In this document: positions 44,302 through 52,591 of the stretch, one piece after another | How the letters are laid out: each line of letters starts with the position of its first letter | How positions within the stretch are numbered: position 1 is the first letter of the stretch | Source: Oceanobacillus arenosus | GTDB lineage: Bacteria > Bacillota > Bacilli > Bacillales > Amphibacillaceae | Direction: 5' to 3' | DNA length: 64,000 bases | NCBI RefSeq assembly: GCF_003369575.1 | Contig: NZ_PIOC01000028.1 | Coordinates: forward strand, 34,430 to 98,429 | Made by a program: the position numbers and the translations under genes | The notes under the pieces: generated by a model | Seen by the model: only the letters and a program-made list of their open reading frames with translations | Databases searched by the model: none | What the model was told of the DNA's origin: nothing

Positions 44302-44621
44302 GTCTTAATTTATCAATGTTATTTATCATTTCAGGCTGTGCTCTTGTCACGTTTATTCCGAGGGTTATCCCATTTATCGTTATAAGAAATATTAAACTCC
44401 CAGCTATTGTGATCAAATGGCTCTCATTTATCCCAATTTGCATTTTTACTGCGCTTATCGTTGATAGTTTTATTATCCAGGATGAATCATTGTTATCCAT
44501 TGATTGGCGCGTTCTTATTGCAATTATACCAACACTGATTATAGCTTTATTTACAAGAAGCTTGTCCATTACGGTGATTGTAGGAATAGTGAGTATGGCT
44601 GCTGTCAGGTTTGTGTTTTAA
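44298..44621 (+). CDS. azlD: AzlD family amino-acid exporter, small subunit
   Basis: 107 residues from ATG 44298, overlapping the azlC stop. Three to four hydrophobic helices with the AzlD motif TFIPRVIPFIVIRNIKLP, then KWLSFIPICIFTALIV. The longer frame from 44220 would lie inside azlC and is rejected. It forms the export complex with AzlC. Confidence 0.94.
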   Translation: MSLNLSMLFIISGCALVTFIPRVIPFIVIRNIKLPAIVIKWLSFIPICIFTALIVDSFIIQDESLLSIDWRVLIAIIPTLIIALFTRSLSITVIVGIVSMAAVRFVF

Positions 44622-44701
44622 AGCAAACTTGATACGATTCTGAACGTAACAATGAGGGGAAAGCGGAGATTTTAGGAAATAACTTAATAACAGAATAGTG
44701 G

Positions 44702-44730
44702 TAAGAGCAGTGGGGCTGCTCTTATTTTCG
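44702..44730 (+). terminator. Terminator of azlCD
   Basis: A perfect 9-bp stem TAAGAGCAG/CTGCTCTTA followed by TTTTCG. It may also serve the converging GNAT gene. Confidence 0.85.
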
Positions 44731-44767
44731 ATTATCTTAGCTTCTTTCACTAACCTTACGATGATTT

Positions 44768-45280
44768 CTATTCTTCCGTAGGGTTCTTCGGCCCATTAAG
44801 CTCTAATTGATAAAATGCTAAGTCCAGCCATCGGTTGAACTTAAAACCAGCCTTCTCTATTGTGCCTGCATGAACAAAACCCAAACTTTTATGCAGGGCA
44901 ATGCTTTTTTCGTTTGCTGCATCAATTCCAGCAATAAAGGTCTTATACTCTCTTTCCTTAGCAACAGTAATCAATTCTTTTATTAAAGAGGACGCAATTC
45001 CTCTTTTTCTGTACTCCCTATCTACATAAACAGAATGTTCAATTGAATATTTATAAGCCGGCCATGGTCTAAATGGACCGTATGTAGCAAATCCAACGAC
45101 TTTATTATCAAGTTCACATACTAATATTGGATTATCTTCCGCCATCTTTTGTTCATACCATGATTGTCTATTTTCAAGTGTTTGCGGTTTATATGAATAA
45201 ACAGCAGTTGTATTGATAATCGCATCATTATATATTTTCAAAATGTCCATTAAGTCTTTCGGTGTTGCTTCCCTTATCAT
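44768..45280 (-). CDS. GNAT N-acetyltransferase, phosphinothricin-acetyltransferase-like
   Basis: 170 residues. It starts MIREATPKDLMDILKIYNDAI and contains YSIEHSVYVDREYRKRGIASSLIKELI (acetyl-CoA motif A) and FIAGIDAANEKSIALHKSLGFVHAGTIEKAGFKFNRWLDL, the arrangement typical of the Pat/MnaT subfamily that acetylates phosphinothricin, methionine sulfone or related amines. A natural substrate cannot be deduced. Monocistronic. Confidence 0.92.
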   Translation of the reverse strand: MIREATPKDLMDILKIYNDAIINTTAVYSYKPQTLENRQSWYEQKMAEDNPILVCELDNKVVGFATYGPFRPWPAYKYSIEHSVYVDREYRKRGIASSLIKELITVAKEREYKTFIAGIDAANEKSIALHKSLGFVHAGTIEKAGFKFNRWLDLAFYQLELNGPKNPTEE

Positions 45281-45424
45281 GTTGTTCTTCCTCTCATCAT
45301 CAGTTGCTTACTCTACTTATTTTAGAACGATTTATCCAAAACGTAAAATTAAACTATGAATAATCTTCCATCTAATACAAATAGATATAATCTGGGGACA
45401 GGCTGTATCGTGAAAATTACATGA

Positions 45425-45577
45425 ATATCCAGTATTATCGCTGTTCTATTGGAAGAAAGTGATCAGATTCAATTGGGATTGGTGAAGCGGAACGATGTAT
45501 TTTTACCTGAAGAACTTCTCGTATTTATTGATTTTCTAAAATTATCCTTGGAAAAATCAATGCCTAAGAACGGATAA
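45425..45577 (+). pseudogene. C-terminal remnant of a LysR-type regulator
   Basis: In one frame: ISSIIAVLLEESDQIQLGLV then KRNDVFLPEELLVFIDFLKL then SLEKSMPKNG and a stop at 45575. The FLPEELLVFIDFLK end matches the last helix of LysR effector domains. There is no start and no HTH, so only ~50 codons are left. It sits beside the OYE/SirTM locus. Confidence 0.55.
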
Positions 45578-45652
45578 GGGAAGAGATCTAATAGTTTTCA
45601 TAGGAATATACCAATTATAAATTCCGCTGGGTTGACTCCGTAACATATTGAA

Positions 45653-45691
45653 AAAACACTAATCCCTACTTTTACTAAGGATTAGTGTTTT
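45653..45691. terminator. Terminator of the flavin oxidoreductase gene
   Basis: A perfect 13-bp stem AAAACACTAATCC/GGATTAGTGTTTT, 17 bp beyond the stop of the minus-strand gene. T-rich on both strands. Confidence 0.88.
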
Positions 45692-45708
45692 CCAATGATC
45701 ATCAAACA

Positions 45709-46908
45709 CTATTTATATAATTTACGAAATTCACGACGGGATTCGTCTGAAAGCGAACCGCCGATATCCATTAATTCAACAATGTCTTTAAAAGCTCTTT
45801 CGGGAATTGCTAAATCGGCTAGCTCCTCTGAAGAGAAGCCCAAGTTAATCTCATCTTCCCGGCCGTCTTTTAATTTGATAACAAAGTCAGGTTCCGTAAC
45901 AAACGGTGTTGACATGCCGACCATATCAGAGAATTGGAAAGCTTCCAGTACTTTTTCTGGCGAGTTGATGCCGCCAGTAGCCATTACGGGAATACGGCCA
46001 GCGATATGTTCGTATACGACTTGGTTCATGAATTCACCTTTATATTTACCTTGGCGAATCGTTTGTTTGTATATATTCTTTCCCCAACTAGCAGTAGCTA
46101 AATATTGGATATTTGCTACTTCTATGATCCGGTCCATGAAATAAAAGAAGTCTTCTGCACTGTAGCCGATTTTCTCACCGCGGGTTTCTTCGGGTGTACC
46201 CCTAAACCCTAGGATAAAGTCGTCTGGTGCTTCTTCATCAATCACTTTCTGGACAGCTTCCATTACTTCAATACCGAAGCGTGAGCGATTTTCAATATTC
46301 CCGGCGCCATATTCATCGTTACGTTCGTTTGAAAAGGTGGATAAGAATGTTTGAATTAATAAGCGCTGGGCACTTGAAATTTCAACCCCATCAAAGCCGG
46401 CTTTAATCGCCCGGCGAGTTGCATCAGCATATTGTGTGATGACATGCTGAATTTTACGCTTAGACATCGGTAATACGGTATGTTCAACCGGAGTTTTCAA
46501 GTTCATTTTACTCGGACCATACACGACACCAAAATCCTTGAGTGATATTTTGGAGAAACGACCTGCGTGCGTTAATTGAATAATTGCTTTGGCACCATCT
46601 TTTTTCATCGCTTGTGCAAGCTGTTTGAGTCCTTCAATGCTGCGATCATCATCGATACTAAAGCCATATTCAAACAGTTGCCCATATTCCTCAATATAGG
46701 CAGCGCCTGTAATTTGCAGCGGTGCAGAACAAGCGCGTCGTGCTGCATAGGCCAAATCTTCCCCAGTAACATACCCTTCACTTGTTGAAGAATTGGTAAT
46801 CATAGGGGACAGGACAAAGCGATTATCCAATTCAGTTCCATTTGGAAGAGTGATTGTCTCAAACATCGGTTTATATTGCTTTGTTATATTCATATGTGTT
46901 GTTTTCAA
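45709..46908 (-). CDS. NADH-dependent flavin oxidoreductase (old yellow enzyme family) of the SirTM locus
   Basis: 399 residues to TTG 46908; an ATG at 46893 is the alternative, and GGAGGG at 46911–46916 is oddly close to the former. A complete TIM-barrel OYE: FVLSPMITNSSTSEGYV, LTHAGRFSK, GFDGVEISSAQRLLIQTFLS, NRSRFGIEVMEAV, ATGGINSPEKV. It binds FMN and reduces activated alkenes or similar electrophiles. An OYE gene is a regular member of the extended SirTM/GcvH-L locus in Firmicutes; here it is divergent from it. This copy is intact, unlike the NamA-like pseudogene at 33.6 kb. Confidence 0.93.
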   Translation of the reverse strand: MKTTHMNITKQYKPMFETITLPNGTELDNRFVLSPMITNSSTSEGYVTGEDLAYAARRACSAPLQITGAAYIEEYGQLFEYGFSIDDDRSIEGLKQLAQAMKKDGAKAIIQLTHAGRFSKISLKDFGVVYGPSKMNLKTPVEHTVLPMSKRKIQHVITQYADATRRAIKAGFDGVEISSAQRLLIQTFLSTFSNERNDEYGAGNIENRSRFGIEVMEAVQKVIDEEAPDDFILGFRGTPEETRGEKIGYSAEDFFYFMDRIIEVANIQYLATASWGKNIYKQTIRQGKYKGEFMNQVVYEHIAGRIPVMATGGINSPEKVLEAFQFSDMVGMSTPFVTEPDFVIKLKDGREDEINLGFSSEELADLAIPERAFKDIVELMDIGGSLSDESRREFRKLYK

Positions 46909-47060
46909 TTCCCTCCGTCGCGTAATATTTGCAAATGAATAAAACTGTCACCTCGAACATGGAGTATCAAATAAGTACAGTTTTTCTCCCTGTACCAATA
47001 GTTTGCTCATTTAAATAGCATCATTATTCAAATAATTTTTTAAAATTTAAGGCACTCTAC

Positions 47061-47098
47061 TTGAGGGCTTGCTAATACATGATATACTAAGTATATCA
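47061..47098 (+). promoter_or_regulatory. Promoter and 19-bp palindromic operator of the SirTM operon
   Basis: TTGAGG (47061–47066), 16-bp spacer, TATACT (47083–47088). The –10 box lies inside the perfect palindrome TGATATACTAAGTATATCA (47080–47098). A repressor binding there would block RNA polymerase directly. No obvious cognate regulator gene adjoins. Confidence 0.65.
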
Positions 47099-47133
47099 TA
47101 TGATGAAATTTATATTGGAAAGAAGGAATAATA

Positions 47134-47466
47134 ATGAAAAAAAGAGCGAATTTCTTATTTATAGAAAAAAATGATGATGTTTATACGCTAAGTATGACAC
47201 CAGAATTGCAAGATGATATTGGTACAGTTGGATTTGTAGAATACACAGATGGAGAAACACTTAAAGCGGATGATGCGATTTTAAGCTTAGAAGCATCAAA
47301 AACTGTTTTTGAACTGGATTCTCCATTAGCTGGTAAAATTGTTGAGCGCAACACAGCAGCAGTAAGTGAACCAACATTGCTAAACTCAGCTAAAGCTGAA
47401 GAAAATTGGGTAGTTAAATTAACGGACGTCGATGAAGCAGCATTTAATCAACTCGAAGAAGCTTAA
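47134..47466 (+). CDS. GcvH-L (glycine cleavage H-like lipoyl carrier)
   Basis: 110 residues, shorter than true GcvH (~127). The lipoyl-domain hairpin [19 protein letters not shown] carries the lipoyl-lysine Lys56. In characterised SirTM operons this protein is lipoylated by the adjacent ligase and then ADP-ribosylated by SirTM, probably as a redox or stress switch rather than in glycine cleavage. RBS AAGAAGGAA precedes ATG 47134. First gene of the operon; a repeat starts within its stop codon. Confidence 0.93.
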   Translation: MKKRANFLFIEKNDDVYTLSMTPELQDDIGTVGFVEYTDGETLKADDAILSLEASKTVFELDSPLAGKIVERNTAAVSEPTLLNSAKAEENWVVKLTDVDEAAFNQLEEA

Positions 47467-47584
47467 TGTTAGTTGAACAGAATCGGGATTTTGACTTTCT
47501 GTTAATCCCACACTTACAATTCTTGCTTTTTCTCGAATTCTTTTCGCTAAGGGTCTTACAGCCAGTTGATTTGGGATAAATCCC
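47462..47584 (+). repeat. Dispersed hairpin repeat, family B, copy 1
   Basis: Begins CTTAATGTTAGTTGAACAGA, ATCGGG and includes CACTTACAATTCTTG, TTTTTCTCGAATTCTT, GGGTCTTACAGCCAGTT and GGGATAAAT. All are shared in order with the copy at 62783. Its first bases supply the GcvH-L stop codon. Some stem bases are degenerate compared with copy 2. Confidence 0.85.
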
Positions 47585-47586
47585 TT

Positions 47587-47642
47587 GATAGACCTATTCT
47601 TTATTATAATCAGTGTGCTGATTAGCAGTAATAATAGGTCTA
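47587..47642 (+). terminator. Large hairpin between GcvH-L and the macrodomain gene
   Basis: ATAGACCTATT/AATAGGTCTAT outer stem with an inner AATCAG/CTGATT hairpin, followed by TTCTT. It could attenuate or end transcription after GcvH-L. Confidence 0.6.
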
Positions 47643-47679
47643 TTTCTTAATACATAAGTGCGACTGGTCTTTTCTAAAA
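47643..47679 (-). repeat. Truncated family A repeat fragment
   Basis: TTCTTAATACATAAGTGCGA then CTGG and TTTTCTAAA matches the ends of the family A element while lacking its central hairpin. It lies directly before the macrodomain ribosome binding site. Confidence 0.45.
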
Positions 47680-47701
47680 AATAATTTTGAAGGAGCAGCA
47701 T

Positions 47702-48496
47702 ATGGATCAAGAAGCTAAATTGGATTATCTAATTGAATATTTATTGAGCGAGAATCCACATGCTAACAAAGAAATAAGGCTGGATAAAACAAATACCGCG
47801 GAAGGTAAAATAGCGCTGTTTCGAGGACTATGTAATATCCGGCAGCCTGAACCTGTCTCAGAACAGTTTATTAAGGTTCAAGATGCCTTCTTAACACAGT
47901 GGAATAATGAACGACATATAACCACCTTACAGGAATTAGAAGCTGTTCATCCTCAGCTATATTTATGGCAAGGTGATATTACAAGTCTGGCAGTGGATGC
48001 AATAGTTAATGCGGCCAATAGCAAGATGCTGGGCTGCACGCTGGCAAATCATCAATGTATCGACAATATTATTCATACCCGTGCAGGTGTACAGTTGCGC
48101 TTAGAATGTGATGCGCTAATAAAAGCTCAAGGTCGCAAGGAGCCGGTTGGGAAAGCGAAAATTACCAATGCATATAATTTACCGGCAAATTATGTAATAC
48201 ATACGGTTGGACCATTTATCGAGGAACGTGGTGTCTCACCTTTAAAAGAGCAAATGCTTGCTTCGTCCTATAATTCTTGTCTAGCCTTGGCGAATCAATA
48301 TCAATTAAACACGATTGCTTTTTGCTGCATTTCAACAGGCGAATTTAATTTTCCTAATCAACGTGCAGCTGAGATTGCGATTCAAACGGTGAAAAAATAT
48401 ATAAGAGATACTGGGTCGACGCTTCAAGTTATCTTTAATGTGTTTAAGGATGAGGATTTACAAATTTATCAGCCCTTATTAGCGGGGAAAGAATAG
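47702..48496 (+). CDS. Zn-type macrodomain protein (ADP-ribosyl hydrolase of the SirTM operon)
   Basis: 264 residues from ATG 47702 (AAGGAG 6 bp upstream; a TTG at 47687 precedes that site). The macrodomain core starts LWQGDITSLAVDAIVNAANS. The insert NSKMLGCTLANHQCIDNIIH carries the Cys/His/Cys set of zinc-containing macrodomains. AGVQLRLECDALI and the phosphate loop CISTGEFNFPNQRAAEIAI follow. In SirTM operons this enzyme removes the ADP-ribose placed on lipoylated GcvH-L. It is 9 bp upstream of the SirTM gene. Confidence 0.94.
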   Translation: MDQEAKLDYLIEYLLSENPHANKEIRLDKTNTAEGKIALFRGLCNIRQPEPVSEQFIKVQDAFLTQWNNERHITTLQELEAVHPQLYLWQGDITSLAVDAIVNAANSKMLGCTLANHQCIDNIIHTRAGVQLRLECDALIKAQGRKEPVGKAKITNAYNLPANYVIHTVGPFIEERGVSPLKEQMLASSYNSCLALANQYQLNTIAFCCISTGEFNFPNQRAAEIAIQTVKKYIRDTGSTLQVIFNVFKDEDLQIYQPLLAGKE

Positions 48497-48505
48497 GAGA
48501 TTATT

Positions 48506-49387
48506 ATGCAGCAGCTTGAAAATCATTGGAAAACACTAACAGTCGGAGCATCCTTGTCACAAGCCGATTTATTAAACCAACTAATAGAGGAAGCTGAGGC
48601 AATTGTTATCGGTATTGGTGCAGGGATGTCTGCAGCAACTGGCTTTACATATGTAGGAAAACGATTTACGGACGCCTTTCCTGATTTTGTTGCGAAGTAT
48701 CGTTTATTTGATATGTTACAAGCAAGTCTATTTGATTTTGAAGATGAGCAAGAATATTGGGCTTTTCAAAGTCGATTCAGTTTGCTGAATTTCTTTGACC
48801 AGCCAGTAGGAGAGGCATATGTTGATTTGCGACGTCTGGTGATAGGTAAAAATTATCATGTTATTACAACAAATGCCGATAATGCGTTTTATGCAGCGGA
48901 GTTCGATATGGATAAAGTGTTCCGCATCCAAGGAGAATACGGGTTATGGCAATGCTCCGAGCACTGTCACCAACAGACATATCATGATGAAGCCTTAATT
49001 CGCCAAATGGTCAATGAACAATCGGATATGAAGGTACCTGCAAGTTTAGTTCCTCATTGTCCGAAATGTGGAGCCAGTTTGGAAGTCAACAAACGTAATG
49101 AAGAAAAAGGAATGGTCGAGGATGGTCATTTCCATGAACAGAAAGACCGTTATGAAAGCTTCCTAAAAGATAATAAAGATAAAAAAGTGCTGTTTCTGGA
49201 AATAGGTGTGGGACATACAACCCCACAATTTATTAAACAGCCATTCCAGCAAATGACGGATGGAAACGAGAAAGCGTTGTATGTAACGATGAATCAAAAA
49301 GATTACTTCATCCCACATGCCGTTCGTCCGCAAACAGTAAGGATTGATGAGGATATTGCTGAAGTATTACATGATGCAAGTAATTAG
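48506..49387 (+). CDS. SirTM, class M sirtuin (protein ADP-ribosyltransferase)
   Basis: 293 residues. The Rossmann NAD motif is [10 protein letters not shown], followed by TTNADNAF, and the strand that normally holds the catalytic histidine reads RIQGEYG: Gln in place of His, the hallmark of SirTM. The zinc site is CSEHC and CPKC. These proteins ADP-ribosylate lipoylated GcvH-L instead of deacylating lysines. RBS AGGAG precedes ATG 48506. Its stop codon lies in the first bases of a family A repeat, which separates it from the lipoate ligase gene. Confidence 0.94.
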   Translation: MQQLENHWKTLTVGASLSQADLLNQLIEEAEAIVIGIGAGMSAATGFTYVGKRFTDAFPDFVAKYRLFDMLQASLFDFEDEQEYWAFQSRFSLLNFFDQPVGEAYVDLRRLVIGKNYHVITTNADNAFYAAEFDMDKVFRIQGEYGLWQCSEHCHQQTYHDEALIRQMVNEQSDMKVPASLVPHCPKCGASLEVNKRNEEKGMVEDGHFHEQKDRYESFLKDNKDKKVLFLEIGVGHTTPQFIKQPFQQMTDGNEKALYVTMNQKDYFIPHAVRPQTVRIDEDIAEVLHDASN

Positions 49388-49472
49388 AAAACTAAGGTAA
49401 ATCCTAAGCCTTTCGGTGACAGCCTTAGTTGCACTTATGTAGTAAGAAATATTTTATACTTTCTTGACTACC
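49382..49472 (-). repeat. Dispersed hairpin repeat, family A, copy 3 (between SirTM and ligase)
   Basis: In reverse orientation: starts AATTAGAAAACTAAGG and ends TTTCTTGACTACCA; the core on the minus strand is CATAAGTGCAACTAAGGCTG then TCACC. It includes the last bases of the SirTM gene. Confidence 0.85.
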
Positions 49473-49495
49473 AAGTAAATAATGGGGGTTGCAAA

Positions 49496-50527
49496 TTGTA
49501 TTTAATTGAATCGAAGCGTGATGGAGAATGGATTTATGATCCAGGAATGGCGATGGCTTTACAAGTATATGTGAAAGACAATATCTTTTTAGATGACGAT
49601 GTCTTATTCGCGTACATGATGCAGCCGGCTGTTCAAATTGGAAAATTCCAAAATGCATATGAGGAAGTCAATCAGCCGTATATGGATGAACATGATATTA
49701 AAATCATTCGCAGGGAAACAGGTGGCGGTGCAATCTATCTCGATGATCGCAATATGAGTTTCTGCTTCTTATTCGATGGCAATAATGACATCTATGGGAA
49801 TTATGCACGTTTGTATGAACCAGCCATCAAAGCACTTGAAAAATTAGGTGTAAAAAACCTGGAACAAAAAGGGCGGAATGATCTAGTTTTAGATGGAAAG
49901 AAAGTTTCCGGTGCAGCGATGACTTTACAGAAGGGTCGCGTTTATGCTGGGTATTCGTTATTATTAGATCCAAATTATGAAGCAATGGTGGCCGTTTTGA
50001 ATCCAAATCAGAAGAAAATTAAATCACATGGGATCAGGTCTGTCCGCAGTCGAGTAGGAGCCATCCGTCCACATTTAGCGCCAAAATACCAAGACATGAC
50101 AGTCTGGGAATTTTCGGATTATATGATTTGCCAGTTACTTGAAATTGAAGACAGTCGTGAAGCGAAGCATTATGAATTGACGCCAGAAGATTGGGCAGGC
50201 GTAGATAAAATTGCCACTGAAAAATACAATAATTGGGACTGGAACTATGGTCGTTTTCATCAGTTCGAATACCATTTAACAGAACGCTTCCCAATTGGAA
50301 CGGTCAGTGTCGGCTTATCGATTGAGCATGCTAAGATTGCTGTCATCCAGATTACTGGTGACTTCTTCGGAACAAAAGATGTAAAAGATATTGAAAAAGC
50401 TTTAGTCGGAGTGCGATTAAGAAAATCAGATCTGATAAACGCATTAGAGCTGCTCGATTTAACGAACTATTTCGGAAATCTGACGAAAGAAGAATTCATT
50501 CGCTTTATTTTAAGCGAAAAGGCATAA
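49496..50527 (+). CDS. Lipoate–protein ligase A family (SirTM-locus type)
   Basis: 343 residues from TTG 49496, with GGGGG about 7 bp upstream. The lipoate/AMP-binding core is clear: QIGKFQNAYEEVNQPYM, IIRRETGGGAIYLDDRNMSF, GRNDLVLDGKKVSGAAM. A C-terminal accessory domain follows (YHLTERFPIGTVSVGLSIEHAKI). It activates free lipoate with ATP and attaches it to a carrier lysine. In such loci the ligase is dedicated to GcvH-L, whose gene is upstream. Confidence 0.94.
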   Translation: MYLIESKRDGEWIYDPGMAMALQVYVKDNIFLDDDVLFAYMMQPAVQIGKFQNAYEEVNQPYMDEHDIKIIRRETGGGAIYLDDRNMSFCFLFDGNNDIYGNYARLYEPAIKALEKLGVKNLEQKGRNDLVLDGKKVSGAAMTLQKGRVYAGYSLLLDPNYEAMVAVLNPNQKKIKSHGIRSVRSRVGAIRPHLAPKYQDMTVWEFSDYMICQLLEIEDSREAKHYELTPEDWAGVDKIATEKYNNWDWNYGRFHQFEYHLTERFPIGTVSVGLSIEHAKIAVIQITGDFFGTKDVKDIEKALVGVRLRKSDLINALELLDLTNYFGNLTKEEFIRFILSEKA

Positions 50528-50557
50528 GCACCGAGAGATGTAGAAAGAAGGATTAGA

Positions 50558-51568
50558 TTGGTTAAATTAGGGATATTAGATTACGCCCAAATTGATGAAG
50601 GCGGAAGTGCTCAGCAAGCTTTGCAGAATACAGTTCAGCTGGCGCAATTAGCAGAAGCATTAGGCTATGAACGGTTTTGGATGACTGAACACCATAACGT
50701 GCCTGCTTTTGCGAGCAGTTCACCAGAACTGATTATGATGCGTTTAGCAGATGCAACGGAGCGGATTCGCCTCGGTTCTGGTGGGGTGATGCTTCCACAT
50801 TACAGTCCGTATAAAGTAGCTGAAAATTTCCGGATTCTCGAAGCATTTCATCCAAATCGAATTGATTTAGGAATAGGCAATACAGTAGGAACGGCGATTG
50901 TGAATCGGACGCTGAATGAATTGAAAAAGGGTAAAATCAATTACGAGCAGAGTATTGATGATTTAACAAGGTATTTGAGCGACCAGGCAGATGAAACCCA
51001 TCGTTTCTCCGGGATAACTGCTAACCCCGTTATTTCAACCTTCCCACAGATGTGGGTGTTATCAACGAGTGTCAGAAATGCTAAAATGGCTGCTAAATTT
51101 GGGATTGGCTATACATTTGGATTATTCCCGCATGCAGGAGCTGATAAATTAACCATTGGCATCCAGGCTGCAAAGACGTATCGTAATGAATTTCAGCCTT
51201 CACCTTTCATGGCAGCGCCTAAAGTGTCAATTGCCCCGTTTGTTGTTGCTGCTGAAACGAATGAGCAGGCAGAAGCTTACGCTGAAGCATTAGACCTGTG
51301 GCTACTCGGCGCGAAGAATAATTTCAGCGATTTGAGGGAGTTTCCATCAGTGGAAACTGCTAGGCAATATCCATATACGAAAGCAGAGAAGGAGATCATC
51401 GAAGCGAATCGATCTCGAATGATAGTAGGCGATATTGAAAGTGTCACAGAACAATTAAATGCGTTGATCAATCAATTTAAGGCTGATGAAGTCCTGTTAG
51501 TACTCCTTATGCCAGGTCTCGGAATTCGCAAAAAGGCTATTGAATTGTTGGCTGGAGCATTCCATTAA
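50558..51568 (+). CDS. LLM class (luciferase-like) flavin-dependent oxidoreductase
   Basis: 336 residues from TTG 50558 (AAGGA upstream). A bacterial-luciferase-like TIM barrel: LAQLAEALGYERFWMTEHHN, IRLGSGGVMLPHYSPYKVAENFRILEAFHPNRIDLGIG. It binds reduced flavin; the substrate is unknown. It lies 30 bp after the lipoate ligase gene and is the last gene of the SirTM operon, whose members in other Firmicutes include such an oxidoreductase. Confidence 0.93.
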   Translation: MVKLGILDYAQIDEGGSAQQALQNTVQLAQLAEALGYERFWMTEHHNVPAFASSSPELIMMRLADATERIRLGSGGVMLPHYSPYKVAENFRILEAFHPNRIDLGIGNTVGTAIVNRTLNELKKGKINYEQSIDDLTRYLSDQADETHRFSGITANPVISTFPQMWVLSTSVRNAKMAAKFGIGYTFGLFPHAGADKLTIGIQAAKTYRNEFQPSPFMAAPKVSIAPFVVAAETNEQAEAYAEALDLWLLGAKNNFSDLREFPSVETARQYPYTKAEKEIIEANRSRMIVGDIESVTEQLNALINQFKADEVLLVLLMPGLGIRKKAIELLAGAFH

Positions 51569-51639
51569 ATGAATAGTAATAAATATATATTTATACATAC
51601 TAAAACCATGATGAGTAAAACAGTAAGGAGGAAATTAAC

Positions 51640-52209
51640 ATGACAAAGGGCAATAAAAAGGAGTTGACACTAGATCAACGAGAAGAATTATTCGAAGCGT
51701 TGAAAACCCGTTTTGAGATAAACATGAACCGTCATGAGGACCTTGAATGGGCTAAAGTCCAGGCGAAGCTAGAGATTAATACTGAAAAGCTGTGGTCGCT
51801 CCATGAAATGGAAAGAACGGCCGGCGAACCGGATGTTGTAGGTTATGATAAAGAGAAGGATGAGTACATCTTTTATGATTGCTCAGCGGAAAGCCCTAAA
51901 GGCCGCAGAAGTGTTTGCTACGATTGGGAAGCGCTCGAGTCAAGGAAAAAGCATAAACCGGATAATAATGTGATTGATATGGCAACTGACATGGGCATTG
52001 AACTTTTAACGGAAGAACAATATCGAGCACTGCAGAAACTTGGGGATTTCGATATGAAATCGTCGAGCTGGGTGCAAACACCCGCAAATATTCGAAAACT
52101 CGGCGGAGCTGTTTTTTGCGATTATCGCTATGGGCAGGTATTCCTGTATCACAACGGTGCGGACTCTTACTATGGTGCAAGAGGATTCCGTGGTTCGCTA
52201 AGGGTTTAA
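51640..52209 (+). CDS. DUF4256 domain protein
   Basis: 189 residues. The sequence pattern, from RFEINMNRHEDLEWAKVQAKL through GEPDVVGYDKEKDEYIFYDCSAESPKGRRS to FDMKSSSWVQTPANIRKLGG, is that of DUF4256, a well-conserved cytosolic family of unknown function. AGGAGG lies at 51625. It lies 71 bp after the LLM oxidoreductase gene and could be co-transcribed with it. A strong terminator follows. Confidence 0.88.
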   Translation: MTKGNKKELTLDQREELFEALKTRFEINMNRHEDLEWAKVQAKLEINTEKLWSLHEMERTAGEPDVVGYDKEKDEYIFYDCSAESPKGRRSVCYDWEALESRKKHKPDNNVIDMATDMGIELLTEEQYRALQKLGDFDMKSSSWVQTPANIRKLGGAVFCDYRYGQVFLYHNGADSYYGARGFRGSLRV

Positions 52210-52253
52210 ACTTTGCAAAGATAAAGTAAAAAACACATGTTAATAAGAACAAC

Positions 52254-52287
52254 AAGGACACAAATGGATGATGGCATTTGTGTCCTT
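52254..52287. terminator. Terminator of the DUF4256 gene
   Basis: A perfect 13-bp stem AAGGACACAAATG/CATTTGTGTCCTT. It also sits at the end of the minus-strand frame at 52309. Confidence 0.85.
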
Positions 52288-52308
52288 TAATTAATTCTAG
52301 AACTTAGA

Positions 52309-52491
52309 TTATCCTAAACGGTCATCATTTTTCACCTTTTGCCCCGGTTCAATAAGAACAACAACCAGTTCTGAATATATACCCCTCACTAGAACCTCTG
52401 AACTAAAATCCACGACTTTCTTACCTACATAAGTGACAACCAAGTTTTCTAATGATTTCCTTTCGAGGCTAATCAAAATAAGAGAAAACAC
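52309..52491 (-). other. Possible 60-residue ORF or gene remnant
   Basis: From GTG 52491 it reads MFSLILISLERKSLENLVVT, YVGKKVVDFSSEVLVRGIYS, ELVVVLIEPGQKVKNDDRLG. The same frame is open upstream to about 52566 without any usual start codon. The alternation of hydrophobic and polar residues looks like a genuine beta-rich protein. There is no clear ribosome binding site and the upstream part overlaps the promoter of the ROK gene, so it may be decaying. Family not recognised. Confidence 0.35.
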
Positions 52492-52504
52492 TTTATCCTC
52501 TAAA

Positions 52505-52571
52505 TTGTTTTCAGTAATTTTGTATGGTATATTACCAATGTAATAACTTATTAAAGATCTTTAATAAGTTA
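52505..52571 (+). promoter_or_regulatory. Promoter and 28-bp perfect palindrome of the ROK operon
   Basis: TTGTTT (52505), 17 bp, TATATT (52528) form the promoter. The palindrome at 52544–52571 (arms TAACTTATTAAAGA and TCTTTAATAAGTTA) falls right over the expected transcription start and ends 6 bp before the AAAGGAGAT ribosome binding site. Confidence 0.75.
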
Positions 52572-52591
52572 GTTGAAAGGAGATAATCTTT

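Noticed and set aside
46941-46984. Possible further family A repeat copy upstream of the SirTM operon (ACTGTCACC and AATAAGTAC)
   Set aside because: Only short stretches match, in inconsistent order. A simple AAAACTGT/ACAGTTTT hairpin explains it.
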